Source: Manihot esculenta (taxonomy: Eukaryota > Streptophyta > Magnoliopsida > Malpighiales > Euphorbiaceae). From it: a stretch of DNA of 64,000 nucleotides. The translations under genes and the position numbers were made by a program. The stretch lies in assembly GCF_001659605.2 (NCBI RefSeq), contig NC_035176.2, positions 24,546,716 through 24,610,715 of the forward strand. Reading direction: 5' to 3'. Of the stretch, positions 23,176 to 36,529 are shown piece after piece. The notes beneath the pieces are model-generated. The model was not told where the DNA came from and searched no databases. It worked only from the letters and a program-made list of their open reading frames with translations. Each line of letters begins with the position of its first letter. The stretch's first letter is position 1.

Positions 23176-24035
23176 ATTATTCTAATTGTAAATAATAGAT
23201 AGAGTTATGTATATTATTTTTTTTTACTGTAATATTGGAAGAAACACCATGAAAGTTTTTTTTTTAAAATTTTTTCATAAAATACATTTTTATATTAATG
23301 AAAATCAATATAAGTGAGGGTGCTCTGGATCTTCTAAGTGAGTTGGATATGCAAAACAATAAGACTCTGATACTTAAATCAGTGATGGTACTGAAGAGAG
23401 ATAATGATAAGTGAATTGAGATATTATACTTTACATTGAGACTACCTTTTTAAATGCGTTGGATGCACACAATTATTTGATTTAGAAGACGTCTTGTATA
23501 AATTTTGTTCATATTAGGAGACTCAAGTTCAATTAATCTAAAAATTTTTTCGATTATAGGAGATATAATCTAAGTAGAATACAAACTTCTATTGATGATA
23601 AGAATCCTATTAGTTATAGGATTATAACGAGGCTGAAAACATCTAGAGAAATGTTCAGAACATGGTGGAAAAATCTTTCGAGTTTTAGACCTTTCAAATT
23701 TCAGTTATGGAGATTCAAGTTTCGGTTACAGTCATATGGGTCCAATTATGGTCATTTGAGTTTCCGTTATAGCCACTAAGGTTTTAGGTAATTGGTAGGA
23801 ACTATTTCATCAACCTCCCCCAACCCATTGAATCTTTAAGTTTGATTTTTCTTTTTCTTTTTTTCTTTGTGTCGGGCGAATCTTGAAACCCATTTTCTTT
23901 ATCGTGTGATTAAGAGTATATTTCATGAGTAAATCGATCCTATGGGGGTTAATTGGAAGAGTCTTTTGCAAGAGAAAGAATTAATATTATAAGTATATTT
24001 TTTATTACACTTGCTAATTATTAATAATAAATAAT
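23176..24035. other. AT-rich intergenic sequence, no gene seen
   Basis: No open frame of note and no recognised repeat. It lies directly upstream of a weak transposase-like remnant and may belong to the same decayed element. Confidence 0.35.
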
Positions 24036-24039
24036 TTTA

Positions 24040-24905
24040 GTTGTAGAAACTATTGGAATCTTTTGATAAAAGATAGGATAAAAGCAATATAGAAGGTGAA
24101 AGCAATTGGCCCTTACAAAGACATGATTGAGGGAGTTGAAAAGAACATGCTACCTTCCATAATAGAGGAAACATCAGCACTATGGGAGTAGAATTGGAAC
24201 AACCTAGAAGTCATCTGACAATCTAAGCAGAATTTAAAAAATTATGGAAGTGTTGCACATGCTCCAGGCTCAACCACACTTACACAAGTGGATCAATCAA
24301 TTATATTGAGAAATCACAAAAGCTTGTGAGTAATTAGTATACTAAAAAATTTACTTGTAATTTTATTATACCATACTAATATATTTAGCTTCTAAAAGTA
24401 TTAAAATAAATTCAGGATAAGAAACTTGATCATGCTCCTATGGCGAGAGAGTTGTTACATGTAAGTATTCTAATCCTAAAATTCTTTTTACTTGCTATAA
24501 AAGCAAAACACTACAATTTATAGGATTTTCCTTACAATATATAGTAGGCTTTGGTTGTTAAGAGACAGGAGATCAAATAGAACACATCTGGCAACATTGA
24601 TGAGAACCAACTGTATCATAAAGTTATTGGAGATGATAATAGAGGAAGCATATATTGTCTTGGATCTGAAGCGCTTTCCATTTTTCCTTATGCCTCGTCT
24701 TTCTCTATTGATGTACCTTCATCTTTGCTGCCGATGAGAATACTATTGCCTTACAATGACATATACAAGAATAGGAGAAACAACTTGAAGAAGAGAGATA
24801 GCAATAGCGAATAGATGAACTCATAGCCTTAGTGATGGAGGAGATAGCTAAGTTACTTTATGCACTACCATCTCCTCCACATTTTCAATCTTCCCAGCAC
24901 TAAAA
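24040..24905 (+). pseudogene. Possible CACTA (En/Spm-type) transposase remnant
   Basis: A plus-strand reading with many stops contains QSKQNLKN (about 24220-24245) followed by HAPGSTTLTQ, like the S-x-QN-x-NR...H-x-x-GS signature of plant En/Spm-type transposase-associated domains. A charged stretch near 24770-24850 resembles the coiled C-terminus of such proteins. No CACTA termini were identified; this is a weak call. Confidence 0.3.
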
Positions 24906-25174
24906 ATAGTGTTTAGTTTAATTTAATAAAATTTTTATTATTTATTTTTGTACTGTATTAATTAACTTTTATGCATAAGTTATATTTTTAATTTATATAT
25001 TTTTATTTTCACTGTGTAATTTATGTTAAATATTAGCTTCATCTTTATAGTTTATAAATTATTTAATTATATAGGTTTTTATTGAGTATTAAAGTAATGT
25101 ACTAAATTGTTTTTTTAAAACAATATTAATGATGAAAAAAGTTAGTAAATATATTTAAAATATGTGTAAAATAT

Positions 25175-28160
25175 TACCTACGATTAGTAATATCATCCAC
25201 ATAAAGCAAAATGATGATAAAATCACTATCAGAGAATTTTTATTCAAATACACAATATTCTAATGTAGTCTTTTTATAACTCTGTTTCTCGATAACAGAC
25301 TCAAACTTCTTATACTACTGTCTCGATGTCTGCTTCAAGCCTTATAAGTTTTTTTAACTAGTTCTCTTTTTCCTTCTTCTTGAAACCCTCTTATTGCTTT
25401 ATATATATCTCTTTCTCTAAATCTCTACGAAGAAAGGCAATTTTTATATCTATTTATTTAATCTCCAGATTAAGAGTAGCGGCTAAACCTAATACTGGTC
25501 GAAGGGATCATTTTTACCACTGGTGAGAATATCTCTTCAAAATCAATACCCTTTCTTTAGTTGAAACCCTTAACAATCAATTTGGCTTTAAATCAAGGAC
25601 ATAGATTATATTCATCATGCTTAATCTTGAATACCCATTTATTTTTCAAAGCTTTCTTTTCTTTGGGTAGCTTCACTAGTTCAAATATTTTATTCTCATG
25701 CAAGGACTTCATATTATCTTGCATGGCCTTAATTTGCTTCTGTTTGTGTTCGTCTTTCATAACTTCTTCAAAACTTTCTAGTTCTTCCCATCAGTCAACA
25801 ACATGTACTAGTCTCTAAAGTATCTAGTAGAGGGTTGTTTGACTCTTCCATTTTTCCTTTTATGGGATTGGAGAAGCCATAGGTACTAGTGGTTGAGTAT
25901 CATCTTCATCATTTGATTCATCTTCTATGGGAGCATTATTTACTTTAAGTTCATTTTCCTAAACTTCATCTCCAACTTGTCTCAGTACCTCAGTTGAAGG
26001 AATCAATTTTAGGTTTGTTGAGTCACCATTAGGTTTTGGGATAGCTTCCTAATCCTTGCTAATATACTTGATGGTTTTATTTTCAACAAACACTGCATCA
26101 TCGCTCCTTACAAGCCTTTTTTAGACTGTATCATAGAAGCTGTAGCTAAGTTGATCTTGACCATACCTAATAAATATACATTACCATGTCTTGACATCAA
26201 GCTCGGATCTCTCATCCTTAGGAACATGAACAAAAACTTTGTATCCAAATACCTGTAGATGATCATAGGAGACTTTCTTTCCTATTTAGACTCTCTCTGG
26301 AGTTTCATACTGCAAAGGAACATAGGGTGAGCTATTTAACACATAAACTGCTACCAGTAGAACTTCACTCTAAAATGACTTATGTAACTTTGCATGTGAG
26401 ATCAAACATCTAACTCTCTCCACCAAAGTCTTGTTCATCCTCTTAGCAAAGCCATTCAACTATGGTGTCATTGGAGTGCAGGTGTTGCCTGATGTCGAAT
26501 ATCATGCTTGTTGTAATAAGCATGAAATGATCCAATATACTATTCGCCATTGTCTGTTCGAACACATTTCAGCTTCTTCCCAATTTGTCTCTCAACTAAG
26601 GCATGGAACTGCTTGAAGACATCTAGAACTTGATCTCTCCTTCAGAGCGTATGCCCACATCTTCCTAAAAGATCATTAATGAAATTCACAAAATACTGAG
26701 TACCACTAAGTGATCTTGGGAATGGCCCACACAGATCTAAATATACTAAGTCCAACATGTTCTTCATTTTGGAAGGAGGGGAACTCTTAAAGACTATTGT
26801 ATTTTGCTTTCCTTCCAAACAATCATCATACTTCTTCTTTATTAATTTTGTCATCCCTTTCTCACAAATATTGCTAAGTCTTTTATGCCATAGTTCAGTT
26901 GCACCTTTTTTCTCCACTGAATTGATAGCATAACTGAAGTGTTTTGCCTACATCACATACAACTTTGAGTGCTTTAAGCCTCTAGCCACCACTAGTAAAC
27001 CTTTCCATTTGTTATCTGAGAATATGTTGCAGAAATCTTCATCATTAAGTCTTCCTATAGAGGTTAAGTTTAAACGCATATTTGGAATATGCCTAATATC
27101 TTTAAGAACTAGTCTCATCCCATTCCCTGTCATCAAGCAAATATCTCATTACCGATGACTCTAGATAGATCATCATTCCCCATTTTAATAATACCAAAAT
27201 CTCTTAGTATGTAAGATGAGAAGAATTCCCTTCAATGAGTTGTATGAATGGTTGCACCACTGTCAATTACCTAGCTGGTTTCATCAGTTACTAAGTTGAC
27301 TAAATATTCATCGCAAATTATCATTGTGATAATCTTTCTTTACTCCTTTTCCTTTCTCTATCTCTTGCTCCTTCTTGAACTTTCAGTAGAATATTTTGAT
27401 ATGACCTTTTTTCATGTAGTGATGGCATTCTACATTAGTATACTTGTTTAACTTCCCTTTGCCCTTGTCTCCAGGCTTTGAACCTTAGATTAGCTTTTTC
27501 TTCTGGATTCTATAATAAGAACTTCTGACTGAGATGAAGAGGCATAACTATATGATCTTTATTGCTCTTCGTTTAAAATTTCACTCTTCATATATTCCAC
27601 ATTTACTATACCATTTAGTGAAAAGTTTATGAGTGAGACCTTCAAAAATCTCTTAAGACTATAGTAATGAAGGAAGCAAGTAGCTAAGAATGAGTATCTC
27701 GTTCTCAACATGCATGCCCATTTTTTACAATTGGTCCATATACCCTTGCATCTCATTTAAGTGATTTGCTACATAAGTGTCTTTATGATATTTCAAGTAT
27801 ATTAGCTTTCTTTAATAAAATAATTTATTATTACCAATTTTTGACATACAACTCCTCGAGTTTATTCCACAGCAACTGAGCATGCATCTCAGGACAGAAG
27901 TATTTGAACACATTATTTTTTATAAACTATCGGATGAAGCCACACACCTGCTTATGCTCAAATTTCCAATCCTCATTTTTTTCATCCTTCAATTTGATTG
28001 TTGATTATACTGGCGAATGCAATTTTATCACAAATAAAAGATCATGCATCTTGTTTCCCTATGCGTGGTAGTTCATACCATTTAAACTTATTATTCTATT
28101 GTTCTTGCCTCTATTCTTGTAGTACTTCAAACAAGAAACTATTTCTGATATTACTTATTG
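25175..28160 (-). pseudogene. Ty1/Copia gag-pol remnant, truncated in RT
   Basis: In order on the minus strand: gag (about 28110-27500), degenerate zinc knuckle (about 27440), protease with a DSGAT motif (about 27270), pre-integrase (26870-27136), integrase core with DLCGPFPRSLSGTQYFVNF (26642-26917) and MNKTLVERVR (about 26400-26440), and RT (about 25640-25175) ending just after a YVDD-type motif. Many frameshifts and stops. No LTR was delimited; sequence right of 28160 may be its 5' leader and LTR. Confidence 0.85.
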
Positions 28161-29303
28161 GGGAAATACCGCTTTTAAAGTAGCGAAAATAAAATACTAT
28201 ATAAAAAGTAATAAATAGCATACAATAATTTTAACTTGACTTACACTTAATTTTGAATTACATTCATAGGCCGAATTCTAAATAATTTTTCTATTATAAA
28301 AATAGCAAGTACAAAATCAAATATTACAAATGAAATCTACTAAAAAGTAGTGGCATTCAAAATTAAAATACCTAAAATATTTTATTTACTATTTTGATCG
28401 CTTCCTAAATAAACTCTGTCTTTTAATATTTTTGTCTCAGAGCTACAAGCTTTGGAACACTCAAAACTCATATAATTGAAAGGAGATTTGCTCTCAACTG
28501 ATGCATGCAGAGTTTGTCATTAAATGTAGTACAATGTATTTTTACTTCCATTTTTTTTAAATATATACATTCATTTACATCATAATAATAGGTCCTCCAT
28601 GTTGGAGGGACCCATCAACCAATCATGTCATTTCTTTTCTTAGCCTTTTATGACCTTAGAAAATTGGAATAATTTTTTGAAAAATTTTATAAAAGAGTTT
28701 TGTATTCAAATGTGCTTGTTTTTCAAATATAAAACTGAAAATCAATTTTCCTGTTTTATAACATTTAACTATAATTTGAAAAAATAATTTTAAGATATTT
28801 TTTCACAATTTTTCTTTATAGTAAAAAATTTTATTTTCTAAGTAGTTCTCCAAATTGAAAACAAATACTCTCTCATAACCAAAAAAATATACTATAGTAG
28901 TTTTATAATTAAAAAGTAAATAATTATTTTAAAAAATATTTAAGATTAGTTATATTATTAGAAAATAAATTATTAATACATAGAACAAATTAAAAAGTAA
29001 AACTAATTAAGTTTTAGAACAAATAAATAATTTATTTTTTAATTATAAAAGTTTTGAGTATTTTTTTATTATTACTACTCTAAATGAACATGTTTTTTAA
29101 TTTTTTAATTTATTTATTTTTGTATAAAACGAAAACTATAGTTATTTTAGAAATAAAAAATGAAAAAAGAAAACTATTTTTTATAAGTAAATACACCCTT
29201 ATTGTCTTTATTGTGGGAATTTCCTCATAGCAAAAGGGATTCTCTTATAGCTTGAGGAAGTTCACTAATTCTGAATTTTAAAATCTTTTAACTTCTTATG
29301 TAG
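28161..29303. other. AT-rich spacer, no gene seen
   Basis: About 28200-28560 may be the leader or LTR of the Copia remnant to the left; I could not find its second copy. The rest is very AT-rich with homopolymer runs. It ends in a splice-acceptor-like TTCTTATGTAG at 29293-29303. Confidence 0.35.
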
Positions 29304-29388
29304 GAGCACCAGTTGCAGGATCCGGAGTAGAAGAGATTAAGGAAGCAGTTGGATATGTAAGTTTAGGATAGCCTGTCTGCACGATGGC
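29304..29388 (+). pseudogene. Host-gene-like coding relic, left part (split by Copia)
   Basis: Preceded by a splice-acceptor-like TTATGTAG, the frame starting at 29306 reads APVAGSGVEEIKEAVGY, strongly protein-like amid AT-rich DNA. A GTAAGT donor-like site is at 29357, or the frame runs on to a TAG at 29372. The frame at the ATG of the Copia target site (29384) is the same, and after the element it continues at 33526-33660. Gene identity not recognised. Confidence 0.45.
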
Positions 29389-29500
29389 TGTTGGAATACT
29401 AAACCAAAATTAGTTTTATTCAATTTATATTAGTTTATCATCTAGAGTTTTATAATTCATTGAACTTTGTGATTCATTGAACTGTCTAGTTCATTGAACC

Positions 29501-32500
29501 TGAAAATGAAGGAGCATTAAGCAATGCTAAAAAAAAGATTGTGTTGAAAATCGAAAGAAGGATACCGATGCTCTAAATCAAATTAATCTCACAATTGAAA
29601 AGGTGGTATATGAGAAAATTCATAAAGCAACAATATCAAAACAAGTGTGGGAGATTCTGCAGAAAGCTTACGAAGAGATGAGTAAGTTAAAAATGTTTGA
29701 CTTTAAATTCTAAGATCAGAATCTGAAAAATTGGAGACGAAAGAAAAATGAAAGTGCTGCTGATTATTTTACAAAAGTTGGTTCTGTTGTGAATCAAATG
29801 GCCTCAAATGGTGAGGAAATGGAAGATCTGAGGGTTGTTTAAAAGGTCCTGTGATCTCTTCCTCAGAAATATTTCAGTTTGGTTACAGTTATTGAGCAAA
29901 CAAAAGATCTAAAAAGCTTGACTTTGGAAGATCTATAATGAGTTTTGAAAGCTCATGAGGTAAAGATTAATCTTGTTTCCTCCATTGCAACAACCAGATC
30001 AAGCTTTAAAATCTCAGGTAGCATGGTTCTCCCAACCATGGCAAAGGCAAAAATTTCAGAGGATATGGACATTCAAGCTCTTATAGAAAAGGAAAAAGTA
30101 ATCCATACAGTGAAAACCAACAAAATAACAACCATGAGAACTCAAATTCCAAGCGTCAACAAAAAGGAAGAGGTCGAGGACAAGGTTATATTGAGTGCAA
30201 CTATTATCACAAGCCTGGACATAAAGTTATAGAGTGCTGGCACAAGCACAGAGAACAAAAGAAGGGTGGATATATTGAATGTCACTATTATCACAAGCCT
30301 GGACATAAAGTTGCAAAATGCTGGCATAAACAAAAAGATGAGAAGAAAAATGAAGCAGGATTAATTCATCAAAGTAGTTGTAAAGAAACTTTGTTGATCG
30401 CTTCTCATGGCAGCAACATTGATGAAGTATGGTACCTTGATAGCGGCGCTAGTAAGCATATGACAGTTAATAAAAATTTATTCTGCAATTTATCTAGAGT
30501 TGATCATGGTGAAGTAATGATTGGTGATGCCAGTACTTATAAAATTGAAGCAGTTGGTGAGATCTCTTTTAAAACAAAATCAGGAGTTATTGAAAAAATG
30601 TCTGAAGTTTAATATGTTCCTGGTTTAGACAAAGTCACCTCATGAAGAAAGGTTATGATTTATATATGCATAGTGATGAATGCACTATATCAAAAGGAAA
30701 TCAAGTTATTACACAAAATGCTGTTGCATTAAATAACTTATTTCCTCTCAATCTTAAGACCATGAAGTTATCTTGTTTTGCTGCTGCTGATCAAAATATT
30801 TCCAGGTTGTGGCATGATATATTTGGGCATTTGAATTATGAAAGTTTGAAGTTGTTATCAACAAAGAGATGGTTAAAGGGTTGCCCAAAATTGACAAAGT
30901 TGAAGAGGTTTATGAACCATATCAACTTGGAAAGCAACATAGGAATCCATTTCCCAAAAAATCGTGTTGGAGAGCAAATAGACCACTTGAATTAATTCAT
31001 TCAGATATTTGTGGAAAAATGCCTATTGGGTCCCTTGGTGGCAGTTGGTATTTTATTACCTTCATCGATAATTTCACTAGAAAATTGTGGATTTATTTCC
31101 TTAAAGAAAAATCACAAGCATTTTAGGCTTTCAAAGATTTCAAAACTGCGGTGGAGAATTATAATGGGCTTTATATTAAAACTTTGAGAACGGATTAGGG
31201 TGGTGAATATATTGCAAATGAAGCAGAGAATTATTTCAAAGAACAAGGCATAAGGCATGAGTTGACAGCTCATTTTACGCCACAGCAAAATGGTGCAAGT
31301 GAAAGAAAAAATAGAACTATTATTGAAAGTATGAGATGTTTGTTGAAGAGAAAAAAATTGCCAAATGAGTTTTGGGCAGAGGCAGTTTCTTGTGCAGGCT
31401 ATCTTATTAATCGTTCTCCAACAAAGTTCCTGAATAATTGTACACCACATGAAGCATGATATGGAAGAAAGCCTGACATTCAACATTTAAAGGTGTTAGG
31501 AAATGTTGCTTATTCACTTTTCCACGGCAAAAGAGAAACAAGTTTGATGACAAGTCAAAAAAATGTATTTTTATTGGATACAGTGAAAGAAGCAAAGCAT
31601 ACAAGTTGTACAATTCCAAAACAAAGAAAATTGTGAAAAGTAGAGATATTCCTTTTGATGAAGCTCAAAATTTCAATGATTCGGAAGGCAAACAAATAGA
31701 CATATTTTCAAATGATCATGAAATATTGGAAGAAGAAAGTCAACTGGGATCTCCATCAACAATTTCTTTAAGAAAAATGAGAAACATGCAAGAGCCGTTA
31801 GACTCAACGGAGCCTATTGAGTATGATGATACTGTATTTTTTGCTTTCTTTACAGGAGAAGGTCCAATTTCTTTTGATGAACCAAATAAGAAAGAGGTAT
31901 GGAGAAAAGCAATGAATGAGAAGATCAATGCCATTGAAAAGAAAAATGAAACTTGGGAACTTACTCAGCTTCCACCAGAGAAGAAATCCATTGGTGTTAA
32001 GTGGGTGTACAAGACAAAAATAAATACAGAAGATTCTATTAACAAGCACAAAGCGAGGCTTGTAGCTAAGAGATACAAGCAAAAAGAAGGGGAAGATTTC
32101 ACTGAAGTGTTTGCTCCTGTATCAAGACTCGATACTTCGTTTAATGATTTTTCTTGCAGCACAAAATAATTGAAAGATTTTTCAAATGGATATAAAATTT
32201 GCATCCTTGAATGGTGTACTTAAGGTGGAAGTCTACCTTGAGAAAAGCTTTGTACGGGTTAAAACACTTTCTGAGAGCTTGGTACGATTACATAAATTCT
32301 TACTTTGAGAAAAATAGATTTCAAAAATGTCCATTGGAACATACACTGTACAACTGAATTCAATGCAGCAGGAGACTTCATTTTTTAAGTCTTTATGTTG
32401 ATGATCTAATTTTTACTGGTAATGATTTAAAGTTGCTGGATGATTTCAAGCTTTCGATGAAGAATGAATTTGGAATGACTGATTTAGGTGAATTACGTTG

Positions 32501-33361
32501 TTTTCTTGAGATTGAAGTTATTAGATCTAAGAATGGAATTTTTATTACCCAAGAGAGTTATACAAGATAAATTTAAAAAAAAAATGGAATGGAGACTGCA
32601 AATCCTGTTTCAACTCCTTGCATTACAGGATTGAAATTGAGCAAAAAGGATGAAGGGAAATTATTTGACTAAACTATTTTTCGAAGCTTAGTTGGAAACT
32701 TAATGTACAGCGACGAGGCCTAATATAATAAATGGTGTAAGTTCGATGAGCAGGTTCATGGAGAAACTATTTTTTAATCATTGGGAAGCTACCAAAAGAA
32801 TTCTCAGACATGTGAAAGGAATACTTGATTATGGTATTTTTTATCAAGCATATGTTCCTATTGATCTTGTGGGTTACTGACAGTAATTTAGCAGATAGTG
32901 TTGATGACAACAAGAGCACTTCCGGTTATATTTTTAGTTTGAGAACTAGAGCAATAGCATGGAGTTCGAAGAAGCAACCTACTGTTGCACTCTCTACAAC
33001 TGAAGCACCATATGATGCTACTTTTTTTGTAAGAAGTCAGTTACTCTAGTTACGCGGTATTTTGGAGAATCTCAAGCATTTGAAAAATATTTCATCTACT
33101 ATATTTTGTGACAATAGTTCAACCATCTCAATATTAAAAGATCCAGAACTCCATGGAAAGACCAAGCATATTCGTATCAAGTGCCATTTTTTGAGAGAGC
33201 TAGTGAATGAAGGTATTGTACACATTGAGTATTGCAGAACAGATGAACAAAAAGCGGATGTGTTCACCAAACCACTTGGTGGGGCTATATTCACAAAATT
33301 AATTGTTAGCATTAGAGTAAAGAGCAAGTTTGGTTTAGGAGAGGCATTACTGGAATACTAA
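29501..33361 (+). pseudogene. Copia gag-pol, decayed
   Basis: Gag (about 29560-29960), two tandem zinc-knuckle copies (about 30190-30330), protease with LDSGASKHMT (about 30440), pre-integrase (LWHDIFGHLNYESLKLL, about 30810), integrase (HSDICGKMPIGSLGGSWYF, then QQNGASERKNR near 31290), RT (WELTQLPPEKKSIGVKWVY at about 31950) and RNase H (SVDDNKSTSGYIFSL near 32900). At least eight stops or frame changes, for example the TGA at about 31457 and breaks across 32160-32830, so it is not functional. Confidence 0.9.
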
Positions 33362-33525
33362 ATCAAAATTAACATTAGTTTATCATAGAGATTTTTGTGA
33401 TTTATTGAACTGTCTAGTTCATTGATCTTGTTATGTTATTGGCTATATAAGCCATATTTTTATTCACAATTAATATATCATATCAAATACTTTTCATCTT
33501 CAAATATATTTTTTCTATACCACCA
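33348..33525 (+). repeat. 3' LTR of the Copia element
   Basis: Shares GGAATACTAAA and TTGAACTGTCTAGTTCATTGA with the left LTR fragment, contains GGCTATATAAGCC and ends CA at the TSD. Confidence 0.85.
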
Positions 33526-33660
33526 ATGGCATTGATCCTTTGTGGGCAAAATCATAAACCCATCTTACAATCTCCAAAAACCAAACTCTTTCTCATGGGA
33601 ACTGAAGATGGGTTTGCTAGCGTTAAGCAGCTGCAAAGAAGAAAAGACGTAGTCCTATAA
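33526..33660 (+). pseudogene. Host-gene-like coding relic, right part
   Basis: Open from the ATG in the duplicated target site to TAA at 33658-33660, 44 codons, with a protein-like end (TEDGFASVKQLQRRKDVVL). It is in the same frame as the relic at 29306 when the Copia element and one TSD copy are removed, with one TAG between. This looks like the 3' end of a broken host gene; product not recognised. Confidence 0.4.
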
Positions 33661-35299
33661 ATCTCCAACCGAGTAGGATCCATAAATATAAAACTATTTT
33701 TTAGCTTATTAATTAAAGTGCAGCAAAAATTAAAATAAATTAATCGTTTGTCTGCATAATAATGCAGATATTAAACTTTTTTATGTTACTATTATATGAT
33801 ATTATTTTATAAAATAATATTTTTTTTCATATAAATTCACTCCGCTTATTAAAAAAATAAAACATTTCCTTCAAAATTTTAAATTCAAAATAGTAATTAA
33901 GCATAAATTCACTCGCTATTAAATTCAATTACAACAAAAAAAAATTAAAGAGAAACAAAATTGTTAATAAAATAAAATTTATTAAATTTCAACAGTAGTG
34001 GCGATAATAGAGAAAACTTTTTAAGTTTGTCAAACTATCTAGATGACTCATCGTTCAATTTTAATCTATTTAACAAGATTGAGTTGATTGTAGAGAGTTA
34101 TACAATCATACATCCCATGCTAGACGCTAAAAAAATAATAAAAAAAAAATTTCAAAACACGAGACATTTGAAAAAACATATAAGAAATAGAGATTATGCT
34201 AATAAGTTTTATATAGAATGGACAATGAAAATTATATTTTTATGGATAGTAAAAAGATTAAAATTATTATCATCATTAATATAATAAATTTTAGTAATTT
34301 AAATTTAATAACTTAATTATTTAATATTTGTAACACTTGATTTAGATTATTAGAATCTCAATTTCTTGATTTAGAGTATTAGAATCTCAATTTTACTTTT
34401 ATTATACTTTAATTATTTATATTTATTAACATTTTATAATTATTTGAATTAATAAAATTTTAATTTGATAATATTTTATACAATTAGTTCGATTAATTCT
34501 TTTAAGTATTTTATAGTTTTATTACGGTTAGTACTTTTTTATAATAATTTTATTCAATTGTATATATTTATTCTATATAATTATTTATGTCATACAGAAT
34601 ATTTGTAATTAAATTATATTAATTATGATTTTATAAAATTATTAAATAAATAAATAATAATACTGTGAGATAGTAAAAACTTTTTACATTATCCAAACAT
34701 CTTTTTATATGACGTTTATTTAATTTTTATAAATATATTTTTAACATTATATTTATAATTAAAATAAAAAATATATAAAAAAAATTTAATAATAAAAATA
34801 TAATAAATTTTTATTACAATATTAACAATATAATATATTAAAAAGTAGTAGGATATAAAAGGTTATATAATAATGACAATAAATATTAATAAAAATTGTA
34901 TTTGTTATATTAGAAAATAGTAGCAAATTAAAAGGTGATATATTAATAGTAATTAAAAAATAATAAATTATAATTAGAAAATAAATATGTATTAATTTTT
35001 TATTAATTATTTTAAAAATATAGGTAGTTTTTAATTTTAAATTTTTTAATTATAAATTAATATATTATATTAAAAATATAATAAAAATTAAAACAGTAAA
35101 AAATTTAAGTTATATACAAATTGTAATAATAAATATAATAAATTATATTTATTATGAATATTTTAATCAGTAATATTATTAAATACGAAAATGTAACTTA
35201 AAATAAAAATAAAATATATTAAGTATTGTATTCTAGATGACTTGCTATATTAATTCGTATTTGATTCTAACGTGGTTAGTACTAACCTTTCTTTTGAGA
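33661..35299. other. Very AT-rich spacer, no gene seen
   Basis: Especially AT-rich from about 34290 to 35220, with A/T runs and short direct repeats (TTGATTTAGATTATTAGAATC-like twice near 34335-34390). The frame at 34027-34284 is low-complexity and unsupported. Confidence 0.4.
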
Positions 35300-36430
35300 C
35301 TATTACAGATTAATCATGATGTCGTATGGCATGAGTGTATACAGGTTGATAGATTTGTTGCACCATGGGGTCGTGCTTTTGAGGCAAAGAGTAAGGTCGA
35401 CAATTAAAAACAAGTAATGGCGAGACAGGTCAAGGAGAAAAGAACCAGTGATCAATGACTTCAGGCAATAAGTTCGTGCAGAGAAGTAAAGCAATAATTT
35501 CTCGCACCATTTGCAGTAGTCTAAGGAATCAAGGGCAAAACATTTACCACCAGAAGATAGAGCTTTTGTAGTCTCATCATCATTAAGAACTAACCGTTCA
35601 CAGAGATCAATTGAGAGGAGATACTAAGGATTAAGGCTGTCTAACAATTTAATTGAGCAGGACTGGGATCAGATCACACTGCGAGCCTAAGAATGTCGGA
35701 CTCAAAGATTGAAGAACCCCAACAAACTCAGTCGACGAGGACGTCGACCGTTTAAGTGGGGGAGTGTTAGGGTCATAGAGTTTTCAGGGATCAAAACTGT
35801 AATTTTCCAACATTGGAATTCCTAGAAAGCAATATTGGGATAAAATAATAGAAATTAGTAGGAAGATAATGGCCGAGACAATTTGTTGTAATTTTCTTTT
35901 CATGTATTTATTTTAGGGGGGTGTCATATGAGACATGTTGATGTCTCCTCCTGCCACAAGCCTAGTTGTTCCTAAGGCTCTTTAGGGGGGAGTGACTAGT
36001 TGGCCACCAGCTGGAGCTGGGCCCAGTTGGCTACCGTAGGCCTACGGAGATCCAAGTTGTGCCTTCACTCCTTGTAGACCGTCCACCTGTCTACAAGGGA
36101 GGTGAGAATTATTGTAACGATTGCATCGATGATAATGTATAATTACTATTTTGCCCCTATAATAAAATAAGTAGCCTGTTCATGAATTCTCATGTTCAGT
36201 TCTTATCTTTTGGGCCTACTGTGAGGCTTCTGATGGAATGCTGCCTGTAGGCTTCGTTGTCCATTTATAAAAATTTGACTAATTAGGGTATTCATGTTCA
36301 CAGGGTATCGGATGATTCTTAAGGCTGACTTGGCTTGAAGGTGTTCAAGTCAAGTGCCGCACGATTCCAGGTGATTGCTGAAATTTGAAACCGTGATAAT
36401 TGGTATCAGAGCACTTGATATAAATATATA
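35300..36430 (+). mobile_element. Ty3/Gypsy remnant with internal-LTR-internal structure
   Basis: The LTR 35765-36398 (starts TGTTAGGGTC, ends about CCGTGATA) is preceded by a polypurine tract AAGTGGGGGAG and a pol-like tail reading DEDVDRLSGG. It is followed two bases later by an initiator tRNA-Met PBS, TGGTATCAGAGC (36401-36412). An ordinary solo LTR has neither. Internal sequence to the left is degraded and its start is uncertain; to the right it fades after the PBS. Confidence 0.65.
35765..36398 (+). repeat. Gypsy LTR between a PPT and a PBS
   Basis: About 634 bp. The start is fixed by the adjacent polypurine tract, and the end by the PBS at 36401. The terminal CA has decayed to TA. Confidence 0.7.
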
Positions 36431-36508
36431 CGTTTAAATATATTATTTGATATAAGTGCATGAATTTAAACATGTCATTTATTAATCTCTAATTTATTTT
36501 AGACCAAT

Positions 36509-36529
36509 TATATATATATATATATATAT
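36509..36529. repeat. (TA)n microsatellite
   Basis: About ten uninterrupted TA repeats in AT-rich sequence. Confidence 0.95.

Larger units (their letters stand above)
29389..33525 (+). mobile_element. Ty1/Copia retrotransposon with partial 5' LTR, TSD ATGGC
   Basis: Flanked by ATGGC at 29384-29388 and 33526-33530. The 3' LTR (about 33348-33525) ends TACCACCA. The left LTR keeps only its first 112 bases (29389-29500) and passes directly into gag, so the rest of the LTR, the PBS and the gag start were deleted. The internal region follows Copia order: gag, protease, integrase, RT, RNase H. Confidence 0.9.

Noticed and set aside
34290..35220. Possible satellite or replication origin because of extreme AT content
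   Set aside because: No regular period or defined motif could be seen; it reads as generic AT-rich spacer.
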